Part shown: positions 1 to 5,954 of the stretch, in pieces | How positions within the stretch are numbered: the first letter of the stretch is position 1 | How the letters are laid out: each line of letters begins with the position of its first letter | Assembly: GCA_013298415.1 (NCBI GenBank) | Contig: JAAFHN010000046.1 | Location: 1-11,108, forward strand | Length of the DNA stretch: 11,108 bases | Direction of reading: 5' to 3' | Source: Comamonadaceae bacterium | GTDB taxonomy: Bacteria; Pseudomonadota; Gammaproteobacteria; Burkholderiales; Burkholderiaceae_C | The notes under the pieces: model-generated | The model's input: only the letters and a program-made list of their open reading frames with translations | Database searches by the model: none | What the model was told of the DNA's origin: nothing | Made by a program: the position numbers and the translations under genes

Positions 1-507
1 CGGGTAGAGCAAGGGCCCGCTGGCCGCCATGCCAAAGCCGCCGCCTGCGTAGACGAGCGCAATCGCAGCACCAGCCTTTTGCGGGTTGTGCGCGTAGCGC
101 GCCGCAATCATTGCGCCGCCGCAGGCAAACACCCAGGCCGAGCCCACGCCGCTCAAAAAGCGCCAAGCCATCATCCACCACAAGCTCTGCGTGAAGGCAC
201 ACGCGAGCAGCGTGAGCATCGTGCCGATCAAGCCCCAAGTGAAAAGCTGCGCAGGCCGAAACCGCAGCGCCCAGAGCAGCCCAAGCAAGGCGCCCGTGCC
301 GTAGCCGATGGAGTTTGCCGTGTTCAGCCAGCCCGAAAGCGCGTAGTCCCAAACCAAATCGCTGCGCATCGGCGGCAAGAGCAGCGCATAGGCAAAGCGC
401 GCAAAGCCGTTCACCACCGCAATCGCAGCAGCCAGCATCAACGCATCGGTCAGAGAGTCTTTTTGCGCGTCGGATGCGTTTTTGGATGTTTTTTCTGGCT
501 CTGTCAC
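1..507 (-). CDS. MFS transporter, YbfB/YjiJ-like, N-terminal part (gene continues past the left edge)
   Basis: Reading the minus strand from a GTG at 507 gives 169 codons open to the window edge. After a polar, Lys/Ser-rich start (residues 1-20) come hydrophobic segments at about 22-44, 58-80, 88-106, 110-135 and 146-165. That fits the first five helices of a 12-helix major facilitator. The NGFARFAYALLLP stretch (33-45) and the GYGTGALLG stretch (68-76) resemble the YbfB/YjiJ group of MFS permeases, whose members are about 390-400 residues; fewer than half are here. It would act in the inner membrane as a secondary transporter; the substrate is unknown. The GTG start is chosen because the frame before it has no better initiator. 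No strong ribosome site is visible (a GAGAAG lies about 20 nt upstream), so the exact start is uncertain. It lies 73 bp downstream of the small exported protein gene at 581-1084 on the same strand and may be co-transcribed with it. Confidence 0.8.
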   Translation of the reverse strand, partial: MTEPEKTSKNASDAQKDSLTDALMLAAAIAVVNGFARFAYALLLPPMRSDLVWDYALSGWLNTANSIGYGTGALLGLLWALRFRPAQLFTWGLIGTMLTLLACAFTQSLWWMMAWRFLSGVGSAWVFACGGAMIAARYAHNPQKAGAAIALVYAGGGFGMAASGPLLYP

Positions 508-580
508 GGTATTTGTTGAATGCAGTGCTTCTCTTTTTGAAGCAAGGGGCTCGATGTTTCTGGGCCCGCGCGCAAGCTCG

Positions 581-1084
581 TCAAGGCAGTGCAGCTGCCG
601 ACGCCGCCGCTCGCTTCACGTCGAAGTTCACCCAAACCCCCATGACGCGGCAGGGTTCAGACGGCACGTACCCCACCTGGATACGAACGGGCCCGAGCTT
701 CGGTGATTCCGCGGCGAACCACGTCGCTAAATAGCCGCTGGCATGTTCCTTCGCCATCAGGGCAAACTGCCGGTGTGCAAATCGGCCATCCGTATTCCCA
801 TCCACAAGCCCGCGCGCAGGACGCACCTGGTCAAGCTTGCCCGACACCTCGAATATCTCGCCTACGCGCCGGGCCGTTTCGCCGGGCACGAACAGTTTGC
901 GCAGTCCCGCCGCATCGCTTTTGGCAAGGGCCAATTCCACATCCACGATGCAAGTCGCACTCAGCGGGGGTAGTTTTTTCAGCTCTGCCGCGAGCGGCTC
1001 TGCCGCGTACACAGGCGCGAAAGCCACCGTCAAGCCAGCAGCGGTGATCGCCAAGCCCGTCCATCTTTTCTCTCGATTTTTCAT
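581..1084 (-). CDS. small exported protein of unknown function (167 aa)
   Basis: I do not recognise a family. The product begins MKNREKRW followed by a hydrophobic core (about 9-24) and an Ala-X-Ala-like site near VYAAEP (25-30), a clear Sec signal peptide, so the mature protein should be periplasmic or secreted. The mature part has two cysteines, Cys45 in LSATC and Cys145 in PSEPC, which could form a disulfide. The second half (about 105-156) is mixed polar/aromatic and ends in VWVNFDVKRA, suggesting beta structure. The ATG at 1084 is preceded by a purine-rich GAGG stretch at 5-nt spacing. The protein shares the pattern AEL-x(2-4)-PLS-x-TC near its mature N-terminus with the product of 1400-1882, so the two may be distant paralogues. 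A periplasmic location is well supported; any role is not. Confidence 0.7.
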   Translation of the reverse strand: MKNREKRWTGLAITAAGLTVAFAPVYAAEPLAAELKKLPPLSATCIVDVELALAKSDAAGLRKLFVPGETARRVGEIFEVSGKLDQVRPARGLVDGNTDGRFAHRQFALMAKEHASGYLATWFAAESPKLGPVRIQVGYVPSEPCRVMGVWVNFDVKRAAASAAALP

Positions 1085-1399
1085 CCCCGCCTCACTCCGA
1101 ATTCAGCGCCGCATGCGCCCATTGCGCACTTTACGCCGTCCAGGGGCGTCGCTTTCAGGCCCCAGGGCATCCTGAGGCGCATTTTTGACGACATGTTCCC
1201 TGATTAGGACCAGGCCTCAGATGCGCCAACCCGTCCGTTCGGGCTGAGCCTGTCGAAGCCCCTGGCGATGCCCAACGACCAAGCTCAGGGCGAACGGGTT
1301 TTTATCTGAGGCATGGTCCCAATCAGGTCATTTTCATGCTCTGTCCATGTATTTGTTTGACTCATTGATGCGTTTTTCATAGCAATTGATCGCCATGCA
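1085..1399. other. intergenic gap between two minus-strand genes
   Basis: No convincing gene lies in these 315 bp. The central part is occupied by the nested inverted repeat at 1199-1327. The stretch 1328-1399 is more AT-rich than its surroundings. At 1336-1363 it contains a segment resembling the start region of the MFS gene (497-522); an ATG there (minus strand, 1348) would encode only four residues before a stop. It probably also contains the promoter for the gene ending at 581, but no clear -35/-10 pair was identified. Confidence 0.5.
1199..1327. repeat. nested inverted repeat, possible MITE- or REP-like element
   Basis: The outer arms at 1199-1222 and 1304-1327 are 24 bp each and match as inverted repeats at 22 of 24 positions. 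Inside them lies a second, less perfect inverted pair: 1228-1249 (starts AACCCG, contains TTCGGGCTGAGC) against 1281-1300 (contains GCTCAGGGCGAACGGGTT). The inner core GGGCTGAGCCTGTCGAAG belongs to a type of short repeat that, from general knowledge, is interspersed in many betaproteobacterial genomes. There is no coding potential in the 129 bp and no clear target-site duplication beyond 2 bp. It could be a small non-autonomous mobile element, two REP-like half-sites that met, or a transcribed hairpin acting as a terminator or RNA stabiliser between the flanking genes. Confidence 0.65.
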
Positions 1400-1882
1400 T
1401 CAACGCGTTTCACCGGGCTCTTTCAGCGGGCCGTGATAGGCCACCTGGTTGGGTGCGAAGCCTCCCTGAATCACAGCCGCGTAAACCTCGTGCCAGGGGC
1501 AGTCGGCTGCGGATGGGGCTTCCGGCACTATGAGCCCATCGGCAGCGGCAACTGGAGGAATCCTCACGAGGCTGGCGTAAGCCGGTGGCGCAATCAGGCT
1601 CTCGCGCCGGCGCAAAGCCAGCAAGTGCACCGCTCGGGCTGAAGCTTGCTGTGCCTCAGCTTCGGGGAGCATGGGCAGATCCACGTTCGGCTGCACTGCG
1701 CCGGTGGAAAGGCGACGCTCGGCGGCAGCGCGCAGTTCGGCCAGGCAGGTGCTTGACAGGGGCGTCAGCTCCGCCGTGCCAACGCGGGTCTGCGCGTCAG
1801 CGGCCCAGGCTCCGAAGACCGCAAAGGGCGCCACCAGGGGTACTGCAACCGACCGCCAATCCATCAAAAACTGCTCCCGCAT
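1400..1882 (-). CDS. small exported protein of unknown function (about 160 aa)
   Basis: No family is recognised. From the ATG at 1882 the product is 160 residues with a hydrophobic segment at about 10-27 and a likely cleavage region around AWAADAQ (25-31), so it should be exported. The mature protein has two cysteines, Cys46 (LSSTC) and Cys128 (AADCPW), and an Ala/Arg/Glu-rich helical stretch at about 47-95. The start at 1882 is preferred because GGAG sits 7 nt upstream. An ATG at 1864 (GGGAG 9 nt upstream) is also possible, and the frame is open to a further ATG at 1927 without an obvious ribosome site. The AEL-x-PLS-x-TC pattern (37-46) recurs in the protein encoded at 581-1084. The gene lies 123 bp downstream of the marR-type gene on the same strand. 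Confidence 0.65.
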   Translation of the reverse strand: MREQFLMDWRSVAVPLVAPFAVFGAWAADAQTRVGTAELTPLSSTCLAELRAAAERRLSTGAVQPNVDLPMLPEAEAQQASARAVHLLALRRRESLIAPPAYASLVRIPPVAAADGLIVPEAPSAADCPWHEVYAAVIQGGFAPNQVAYHGPLKEPGETR

Positions 1883-1889
1883 CACAGGT

Positions 1890-1893
1890 CTCC
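1890..1893 (-). promoter_or_regulatory. ribosome binding site deciding the start at 1882
   Basis: GGAG on the minus strand with a 7-nt spacer to the ATG at 1882. It supports this start over the upstream in-frame ATG at 1927. Confidence 0.5.
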
Positions 1894-2005
1894 AAGGCTT
1901 CACCCTTGACGCCAGAGCCCGACGCATGCAAAAGGTGCCCCGATGTTTGCGCCTTTCTCACGGGCGACGCTCAGCTTCTTTCGGGCAGAGCAAGCCCCGG
2001 CGAGC

Positions 2006-2488
2006 TCAAGCGTCTGGCGGGCGGTGGTAGTCCAGCAACTCTTGCATGGTTGCAAACCAAGCCGCTTTTTGCTCCTGGCTCAGGGGCGCGAGCAGGATTT
2101 GCTGCACTTTGAGCACGCGGCCATGCATTTCTTCGAGCACGGCGGCACCGGCCTCAGTCACGCTTACGCGCTTCACACGCCGGTCTGTGCGATGGCCTTC
2201 GCGGGTGATCCAGCCTTTTTTCTCAAGCCTTGCAATCACGCCGCCAATCGTGACCGGGTCATACGCAATCGCCCGGGCCAAGCTTGCTTGATCTGTGTGC
2301 GGATGCGATTGCGCGTATGCAAGCGCTGCAAACTGCACCGGCGGCAGATCAATGTCGCCCGCCGCCTCCATGAAAAGCGCCACCTGAATCTGCTGGAGCT
2401 TGCGCACCATGTGCCCCGGCATGTGGGCAAAGTCGATCTCTGCACCGCTGGTCTCGGCATTTGCGGCTTGCGCGGTCGTGGGGCTCAT
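2006..2488 (-). CDS. MarR-family transcriptional regulator
   Basis: From the ATG at 2488 the product is 160 residues, typical of MarR proteins. Residues about 23-48 form the first dimerisation helix. A winged helix-turn-helix follows: DQASLARAI (66-74) then the recognition helix DPVTIGGVIARLEKKG (77-92). The wing carries the diagnostic DRR (102-104) in HRTDRRVKRVSVTEAG, and a long C-terminal helix (about 112-150) would complete the dimer. Family members usually repress nearby or divergent genes and respond to phenolic or other small ligands. An in-frame ATG at 2539 would overlap the divergent glycosidase gene by 24 bp and adds a low-quality leader, so 2488 is preferred. No strong ribosome site is visible at either start. 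The divergent spacing of 27 bp to the gene at 2516 suggests autoregulation or control of that gene; this is inference. Its own strand continues with the exported-protein genes, so it may lead that operon. Confidence 0.9.
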   Translation of the reverse strand: MSPTTAQAANAETSGAEIDFAHMPGHMVRKLQQIQVALFMEAAGDIDLPPVQFAALAYAQSHPHTDQASLARAIAYDPVTIGGVIARLEKKGWITREGHRTDRRVKRVSVTEAGAAVLEEMHGRVLKVQQILLAPLSQEQKAAWFATMQELLDYHRPPDA

Positions 2489-2515
2489 GGGTTTGCATGA
2501 TAGGCTGGCTGCACC

Positions 2516-3439
2516 ATGCTGCTCGAAACCGTGTTTCATCGTCTGGCCGGGCTTGTATTGGCCTTCGCGGCGGCGGCTGCGCTGGCCCAGCCCATCAAGG
2601 TGACGCGCATCAGCGAGCCGGGGCCGAATGCTGGCAACCCGCTTGCAGGCAACCTGGTCTCAGGCATAGCGGTGCATGTGGACTTGCGCGAGCCGGGCCT
2701 GCAAGTGCTGGTGTTGCCCGCTGGCGAGCTGCTGCCAAGCACCCCGGAGCGCACGGCCACCCAAATGAGGCTGGCAACCGTGAGCCAAGCGGCAGAACGC
2801 CACGGCCTCGACGTGGCCGTCAATGCGAGCTTTTTTGGCGTGGCTGAAAAAAAGCGTGTGGGCAGCCGAGAAATAGCTTACTTTGTAGGCAACCCCGGCT
2901 ACCCCGTGGGCTGGCACGTGAGCGCGGGCACTGTGCATGCCACGCCTCGCAGCGAGCGGCTGCGCGCAAGCCTCGTGATCACACGCGATGGCGCAGCCCG
3001 CATTGAGCCGGATTTGCGCGAGGTACCGCCTGATGCGCTGCACATCGTGAGTGGCAATGCGCTGCTTTTGCGCGCTGGCCTGCCCACCGCGCCCGATGGC
3101 CCAGCCGCTGCGCCCAGAACGGCAGCGGGTGTGAGCGCCGATGGCAAAACCTTGATCCTCCTCGCCCTAGATGGCCGCCAGCCGGGGCACAGCATCGGCG
3201 CAAGCCTCCAGCAGACCGCGCAAATCCTGCTCGCGCAAGGCGCAAGCGATGCCATCAACTTAGACGGCGGCGGCAGCACCGCCCTCGTGCTGCGCGACCC
3301 CGTGACCGGCGTGCACGCCCTTGCCAACCGCCCCAGCGACCCCTACCAAGGCCCAGGCAAGCTGGGATTGACAACCGAGAGGCCGGTGGCGGATGTGATT
3401 GGCGTGCGATCGCGGGTCAATTTGCTATCACAAAAGTAG
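2516..3439 (+). CDS. exported phosphodiester glycosidase family protein (NAGPA domain)
   Basis: The 307-residue product starts with a Sec signal peptide: hydrophobic 10-23, with cleavage likely after Ala24 in ALAQ. The rest is one NAGPA-type domain, the family of N-acetylglucosamine-1-phosphodiester alpha-N-acetylglucosaminidase and bacterial exopolysaccharide-related homologues. Family hallmarks are VNASFF (102-107), where a substrate-handling Asn lies, RTAAG (201-205), LLALDGRQPGHS (215-226) and the strongly conserved NLDGGGSTALV (248-258). In the family these residues surround a metal-dependent phosphodiester-sugar cleavage site. A periplasmic role in trimming phosphodiester-linked sugars of the envelope or of scavenged polysaccharide is plausible, but the bacterial substrates are poorly known. 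The start lies 27 bp from the divergent marR gene. The TAG stop falls inside a small hairpin (3422-3442), and the gene converges on the YHYH gene 74 bp away. Confidence 0.88.
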   Translation: MLLETVFHRLAGLVLAFAAAAALAQPIKVTRISEPGPNAGNPLAGNLVSGIAVHVDLREPGLQVLVLPAGELLPSTPERTATQMRLATVSQAAERHGLDVAVNASFFGVAEKKRVGSREIAYFVGNPGYPVGWHVSAGTVHATPRSERLRASLVITRDGAARIEPDLREVPPDALHIVSGNALLLRAGLPTAPDGPAAAPRTAAGVSADGKTLILLALDGRQPGHSIGASLQQTAQILLAQGASDAINLDGGGSTALVLRDPVTGVHALANRPSDPYQGPGKLGLTTERPVADVIGVRSRVNLLSQK

Positions 3440-3442
3440 CAA
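3422..3442. repeat. small hairpin overlapping the glycosidase stop codon, possible weak terminator
   Basis: TTGCTA at 3422-3427 pairs perfectly with TAGCAA at 3437-3442 across a 9-nt A-rich loop. The TAG stop codon lies in the right arm. An AT-rich tract (3443-3460, TATATTTTAATT) follows. The GCTAT-loop-GTAGC layout resembles a short repeat often found after genes in Comamonadaceae; that resemblance is from memory. The remaining gap to the convergent stop at 3514 holds no gene. With a 6-bp stem, termination would be weak. Confidence 0.4.
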
Positions 3443-3513
3443 TGAATGTATATTTTAATTGGACAGAGGGCTGATTTCTTGCTGAATTCGGCCAAAACCC
3501 GGCTATCGACGCC

Positions 3514-4656
3514 TCACACCCGACCTTTCAGGCATCGCCCCACGTAAGGGTAGGTGTCGGTCACGAAATAGTGATAGACGCCCTGGGGAAACTCGGGGGT
3601 GACGCCGGTTCGGCCGTTGCATTCGTCTAAATCGCCGGAACCGGCGACGTACTCCCAGTCTTGCCGGAAGTGGCCCATGGCGAAGCTGGTGGTGGAGGGG
3701 CGGTTGGCGTCTGGGCTGGCTTTGGTGCGATAACTGCCGCGCATCACCACCAGCGCCGAGGCCGCGCTGGCAGCTGTGCTGTAGCCGTGGCGTGCGTAGA
3801 TGGGGTAGCCGTCCATCGCCCAGCCCACCAAGGTCATCCGCGTCGTGCCGCTGGTGTTCAGCTTGGGCAAAAGGCCTTCTGGCATGCCGTGGTAGTGGTA
3901 TTGGCCGGTGGGCTGCACATGGGCGTTGGATGCGTCGGTGCCAAATTCGAATCGCCAGGGTGAGGCGCTGCCCGCGATGGCCTCCATGCGCCAAGTTCCC
4001 GCGTTGCCGTTGTAATTGCAATTGGCATCGCTCGCGGCGGAATCGGGGCAGGTGCCACCCGTGCCGGGGTCGAATTTCACGCCATTGAGCGCGTAGCCGG
4101 GCACATCCAGGCTGGTGGCCAATGTGTTTCCCGCTGCGGCAAGTGGCATCGAGACGGAGATGCTCTGCGCGGTGAGCTTCGAGGCGAACCGCCCGTTGGT
4201 GACCGCGTGGTTCGGCACGCCGTTGGACGCCAAACTGCGCTGCGCCGAGCAAGACCAGGTGGCGTTGAAGGCCAAGGTTTCGTTCACGGCGATGCTGGCG
4301 CCTGGAGGCGTGTTGGCATAGCTGAGGAGCTGTGTGCCGCTGCTGGCCAAGCCGCAGGCCACGGCACTGGTGTTCACACTAGCTGGCACGGGCGATGACG
4401 ACGGGGCGGTGGTGGTTTGTCCGGGGCCTGGTCCGGGGGCCGGCGTGGGTGCAGGGGCTGGGGCAGGCGCGGGGGCTGGCGTAGCTGCAGGTGGTGGCGC
4501 TGCGGGTGGTGGCGCAGCAGCCACGGCGGGAGCGGCATCCCCTCCCCCGCCGCAGGCAGCCAAAGCTGCCGCAAAAAGTGCCGCCAGCAAGGCAACTTCT
4601 GCCCCCGCGATGCGCGCGCCGCTGCCAGGGGTTGGAAAATTGGTAAGTGATTGCAT
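3514..4656 (-). CDS. YHYH-domain lipoprotein
   Basis: From the ATG at 4656 (AAAGGAG with a 7-nt spacer) the product is 380 residues. Residues 19-34 are a hydrophobic signal ending in the lipobox LAAC, with Cys35 as the predicted lipidation site followed by GGGG, so it should be membrane-anchored and face the periplasm or cell surface. Residues 43-79 are an Ala/Pro/Gly linker. The globular part (about 95-380) contains GQYHYHGMPEG (251-261), the motif that names the YHYH family, then VGWAMDGYPIYARHGY (277-292) and a second aromatic His segment, VYHYFVTDTYPYVGRC (360-375). Six cysteines in this part (101, 136, 203, 213, 346, 375) suggest disulfides. The family's biochemical function is not established to my knowledge; the clustered His residues could bind a metal, which is inference. 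It is divergent from the Bug receptor gene and convergent with the glycosidase gene. The open frame extends to 4833, but the lipoprotein signal fixes the start. Confidence 0.88.
   Translation of the reverse strand: MQSLTNFPTPGSGARIAGAEVALLAALFAAALAACGGGGDAAPAVAAAPPPAAPPPAATPAPAPAPAPAPTPAPGPGPGQTTTAPSSSPVPASVNTSAVACGLASSGTQLLSYANTPPGASIAVNETLAFNATWSCSAQRSLASNGVPNHAVTNGRFASKLTAQSISVSMPLAAAGNTLATSLDVPGYALNGVKFDPGTGGTCPDSAASDANCNYNGNAGTWRMEAIAGSASPWRFEFGTDASNAHVQPTGQYHYHGMPEGLLPKLNTSGTTRMTLVGWAMDGYPIYARHGYSTAASAASALVVMRGSYRTKASPDANRPSTTSFAMGHFRQDWEYVAGSGDLDECNGRTGVTPEFPQGVYHYFVTDTYPYVGRCLKGRV
4420..4530 (-). repeat. GC-rich short tandem repeat encoding an Ala/Pro linker
   Basis: Within the YHYH lipoprotein gene this stretch is built of degenerate 6-nt units (Ala-Pro codon pairs) encoding residues 43-79, with PAPAPAPAPAP at about 60-70. 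Unit gain or loss would change linker length without shifting the frame. Such linkers commonly hold a lipoprotein head away from the membrane. Confidence 0.75.
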
Positions 4657-4663
4657 GCTGTAG

Positions 4664-4670
4664 CTCCTTT
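4664..4670 (-). promoter_or_regulatory. strong ribosome binding site for the YHYH lipoprotein gene
   Basis: AAAGGAG on the minus strand, 7 nt before the ATG at 4656. It fixes this start against the longer open frame that reaches 4833. Confidence 0.7.
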
Positions 4671-4813
4671 GCAGCGGCTTCGATGAGCGCCCAAACTTGA
4701 GCGGCTGTGAAGCAGCGTAAGTTGCAAACGTGGATGAAAAATGGAGCCCGGAAATGTTGTCCGGATACAGAAGCTCGCGCCACCGAATGCCTTGCACCAG
4801 CAAACGAGGCCAC

Positions 4814-4831
4814 GTGCCAGCACAATGGCAC
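4814..4831. promoter_or_regulatory. palindrome, candidate operator
   Basis: GTGCCA (4814-4819) and TGGCAC (4826-4831) form a perfect inverted repeat separated by 6 nt. It is 59 bp upstream of the chosen Bug start. The size suits a dimeric regulator, but no regulator is assigned and no second copy was noticed in the window. Confidence 0.3.
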
Positions 4832-4889
4832 ACCCTCCAAAATGGGCATCGGTGCTAGGCACCGTGCGCCACCTCTCCAACTTCTCGCC

Positions 4890-5954
4890 ATGCACACCAC
4901 CCAACTCTCCTCCTTCACATCCCACTTGCCCCACAGCTCCGCCCAGCCCACTGGGGTGCCCGTGCTCGCGCGCAGGCTGGCGCTGGCGAGCATGCTGTGC
5001 GCTGGCTTGGCTGCCTCACCCTGGGCTGCGGCCCAGACCAAATCGAAGCAGAGCGCCAGCCCCTGGCCCACGAAGCCGATCAAAATTTTGGTGGGCTTTC
5101 CACCTGGCTCCACGCCTGACGTGGCAGCTCGCACACTGGCCGAGCCGCTTTCCAAGGCGCTGGGCCAGCCTGTGATCGTGGAAAACAAACCGGGCGCGGC
5201 AGGCAACATCGCCGCCGATCAAGTGGCCAAAGCCAATGACGATCACACACTCGGTGTGGTGATCAATGGCAACCTCACGTCGGCCAAGATGCTCTACAGC
5301 AAACTGCCTTACGACCCCGCCAAGGATTTCAGCTACATCTCGCTGCTCACCACCGCGCCGCTGGTGCTGGTGACCACGCCGAGCCAACCGGACGGCAAGG
5401 CGTTTCTAGACGCAGCGCGCAATGGTGGCGACAAGTGGAATTTCGGCTCGCCTGGCAATGGCACGGTGGGGCACTTGGGCATGGAGCTGCTGAAGGTGAA
5501 GGCCGGTGATTTGAAGGCCGTGCATGTGCCCTACCCTGGCAACCCGCAAGTGGTGACCGCTTTGCTTGGCGGGCAATTGCAGATGGCGCTGGTGCCGCCC
5601 GGCATTGCCATGCCGCAAGTGCGTGCGGGCAAGCTCAAAGCCATTGGCGTGACTTCCAGCGGGCGCAATCCACTCGTGCCTGAGCTGCCGCCGCTGGCGG
5701 ATGCGGGTTTGCTGAATTTCCAGCTGGAAGTATTTACCGCGCTCGTTGGCCCATCGGGCCTCAGCAAAGCAGCGCAGGCCAAGCTTGCAGCGGTGGTGCC
5801 AGGCATTGTGCGAGACGCAGACACCAGGCAAAAGCTCTTCACCCAAGGCTGGCAAGCGGTAGGCACTTCGCCTGAGGGCTTGGCCACTCGTGTGAAAAGC
5901 GAAACGGCGATCTTGGGCGGCATCATTCAAATGCGCGGGATCAAAGTGGAGTGA
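4890..5954 (+). CDS. Bug-family periplasmic solute-binding receptor (tripartite tricarboxylate transporter type)
   Basis: From the ATG at 4890 the product is 354 residues. The signal peptide is LARRLALASMLCAGL with cleavage likely after Ala48 (AAAQ). The unusually long 25-residue leader before it suggests the true start could be the GTG at about 4956. The mature part shows the Bug fold signatures: WPTKPIKILVGFPPGSTPD (59-77), ENKPGAAGNIAAD (98-110), KLPYDPAKDFSYISLL (138-153), FGSPGNGTVGHLGMELLK (185-202) and VPYPGNPQVVTALLGGQLQ (213-231). Family members bind carboxylates such as citrate, aromatic acids or amino acids for TctAB-type permeases, and many are orphan receptors; no tctA or tctB is nearby. 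Its 3' end overlaps the FAD oxidoreductase start by 4 bp, so the ligand is probably that enzyme's substrate or a precursor. No good ribosome site is seen at 4890. Confidence 0.9.
   Translation: MHTTQLSSFTSHLPHSSAQPTGVPVLARRLALASMLCAGLAASPWAAAQTKSKQSASPWPTKPIKILVGFPPGSTPDVAARTLAEPLSKALGQPVIVENKPGAAGNIAADQVAKANDDHTLGVVINGNLTSAKMLYSKLPYDPAKDFSYISLLTTAPLVLVTTPSQPDGKAFLDAARNGGDKWNFGSPGNGTVGHLGMELLKVKAGDLKAVHVPYPGNPQVVTALLGGQLQMALVPPGIAMPQVRAGKLKAIGVTSSGRNPLVPELPPLADAGLLNFQLEVFTALVGPSGLSKAAQAKLAAVVPGIVRDADTRQKLFTQGWQAVGTSPEGLATRVKSETAILGGIIQMRGIKVE

Larger units (their letters stand above)
4657..4889. promoter_or_regulatory. divergent intergenic region between the YHYH lipoprotein and Bug receptor genes
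   Basis: This 233-bp gap must hold promoters for both divergent genes, although I could not find a convincing -35/-10 pair on either strand. It includes the palindrome at 4814-4831, an imperfect dyad around the TCCGGA centre at about 4758-4772 (TGTTGTCCGGATACA), and the strong ribosome site of the lipoprotein gene at 4664-4670. Both frames are open through the gap, so start positions rest on signal peptides rather than on stops. Confidence 0.45.

Noticed and set aside
1365..1403. TTGATGC / GCATCAA inverted pair around the stop of the gene at 1400
   Set aside because: The stem is 7 bp but the loop is 25 nt with no following T tract on the relevant strand, so it is not a credible terminator.
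4420..4530. CRISPR-like or functional DNA repeat
   Set aside because: The periodicity is the codon pattern of Ala-Pro pairs in the lipoprotein linker. There are no spacers or conserved repeat units.
4707..4889. Open reading upstream of the Bug start, giving a 415-residue form
   Set aside because: The added 61 residues are low-quality, lack a ribosome site and would bury the signal peptide deep in the protein. They overlap the divergent promoter region.
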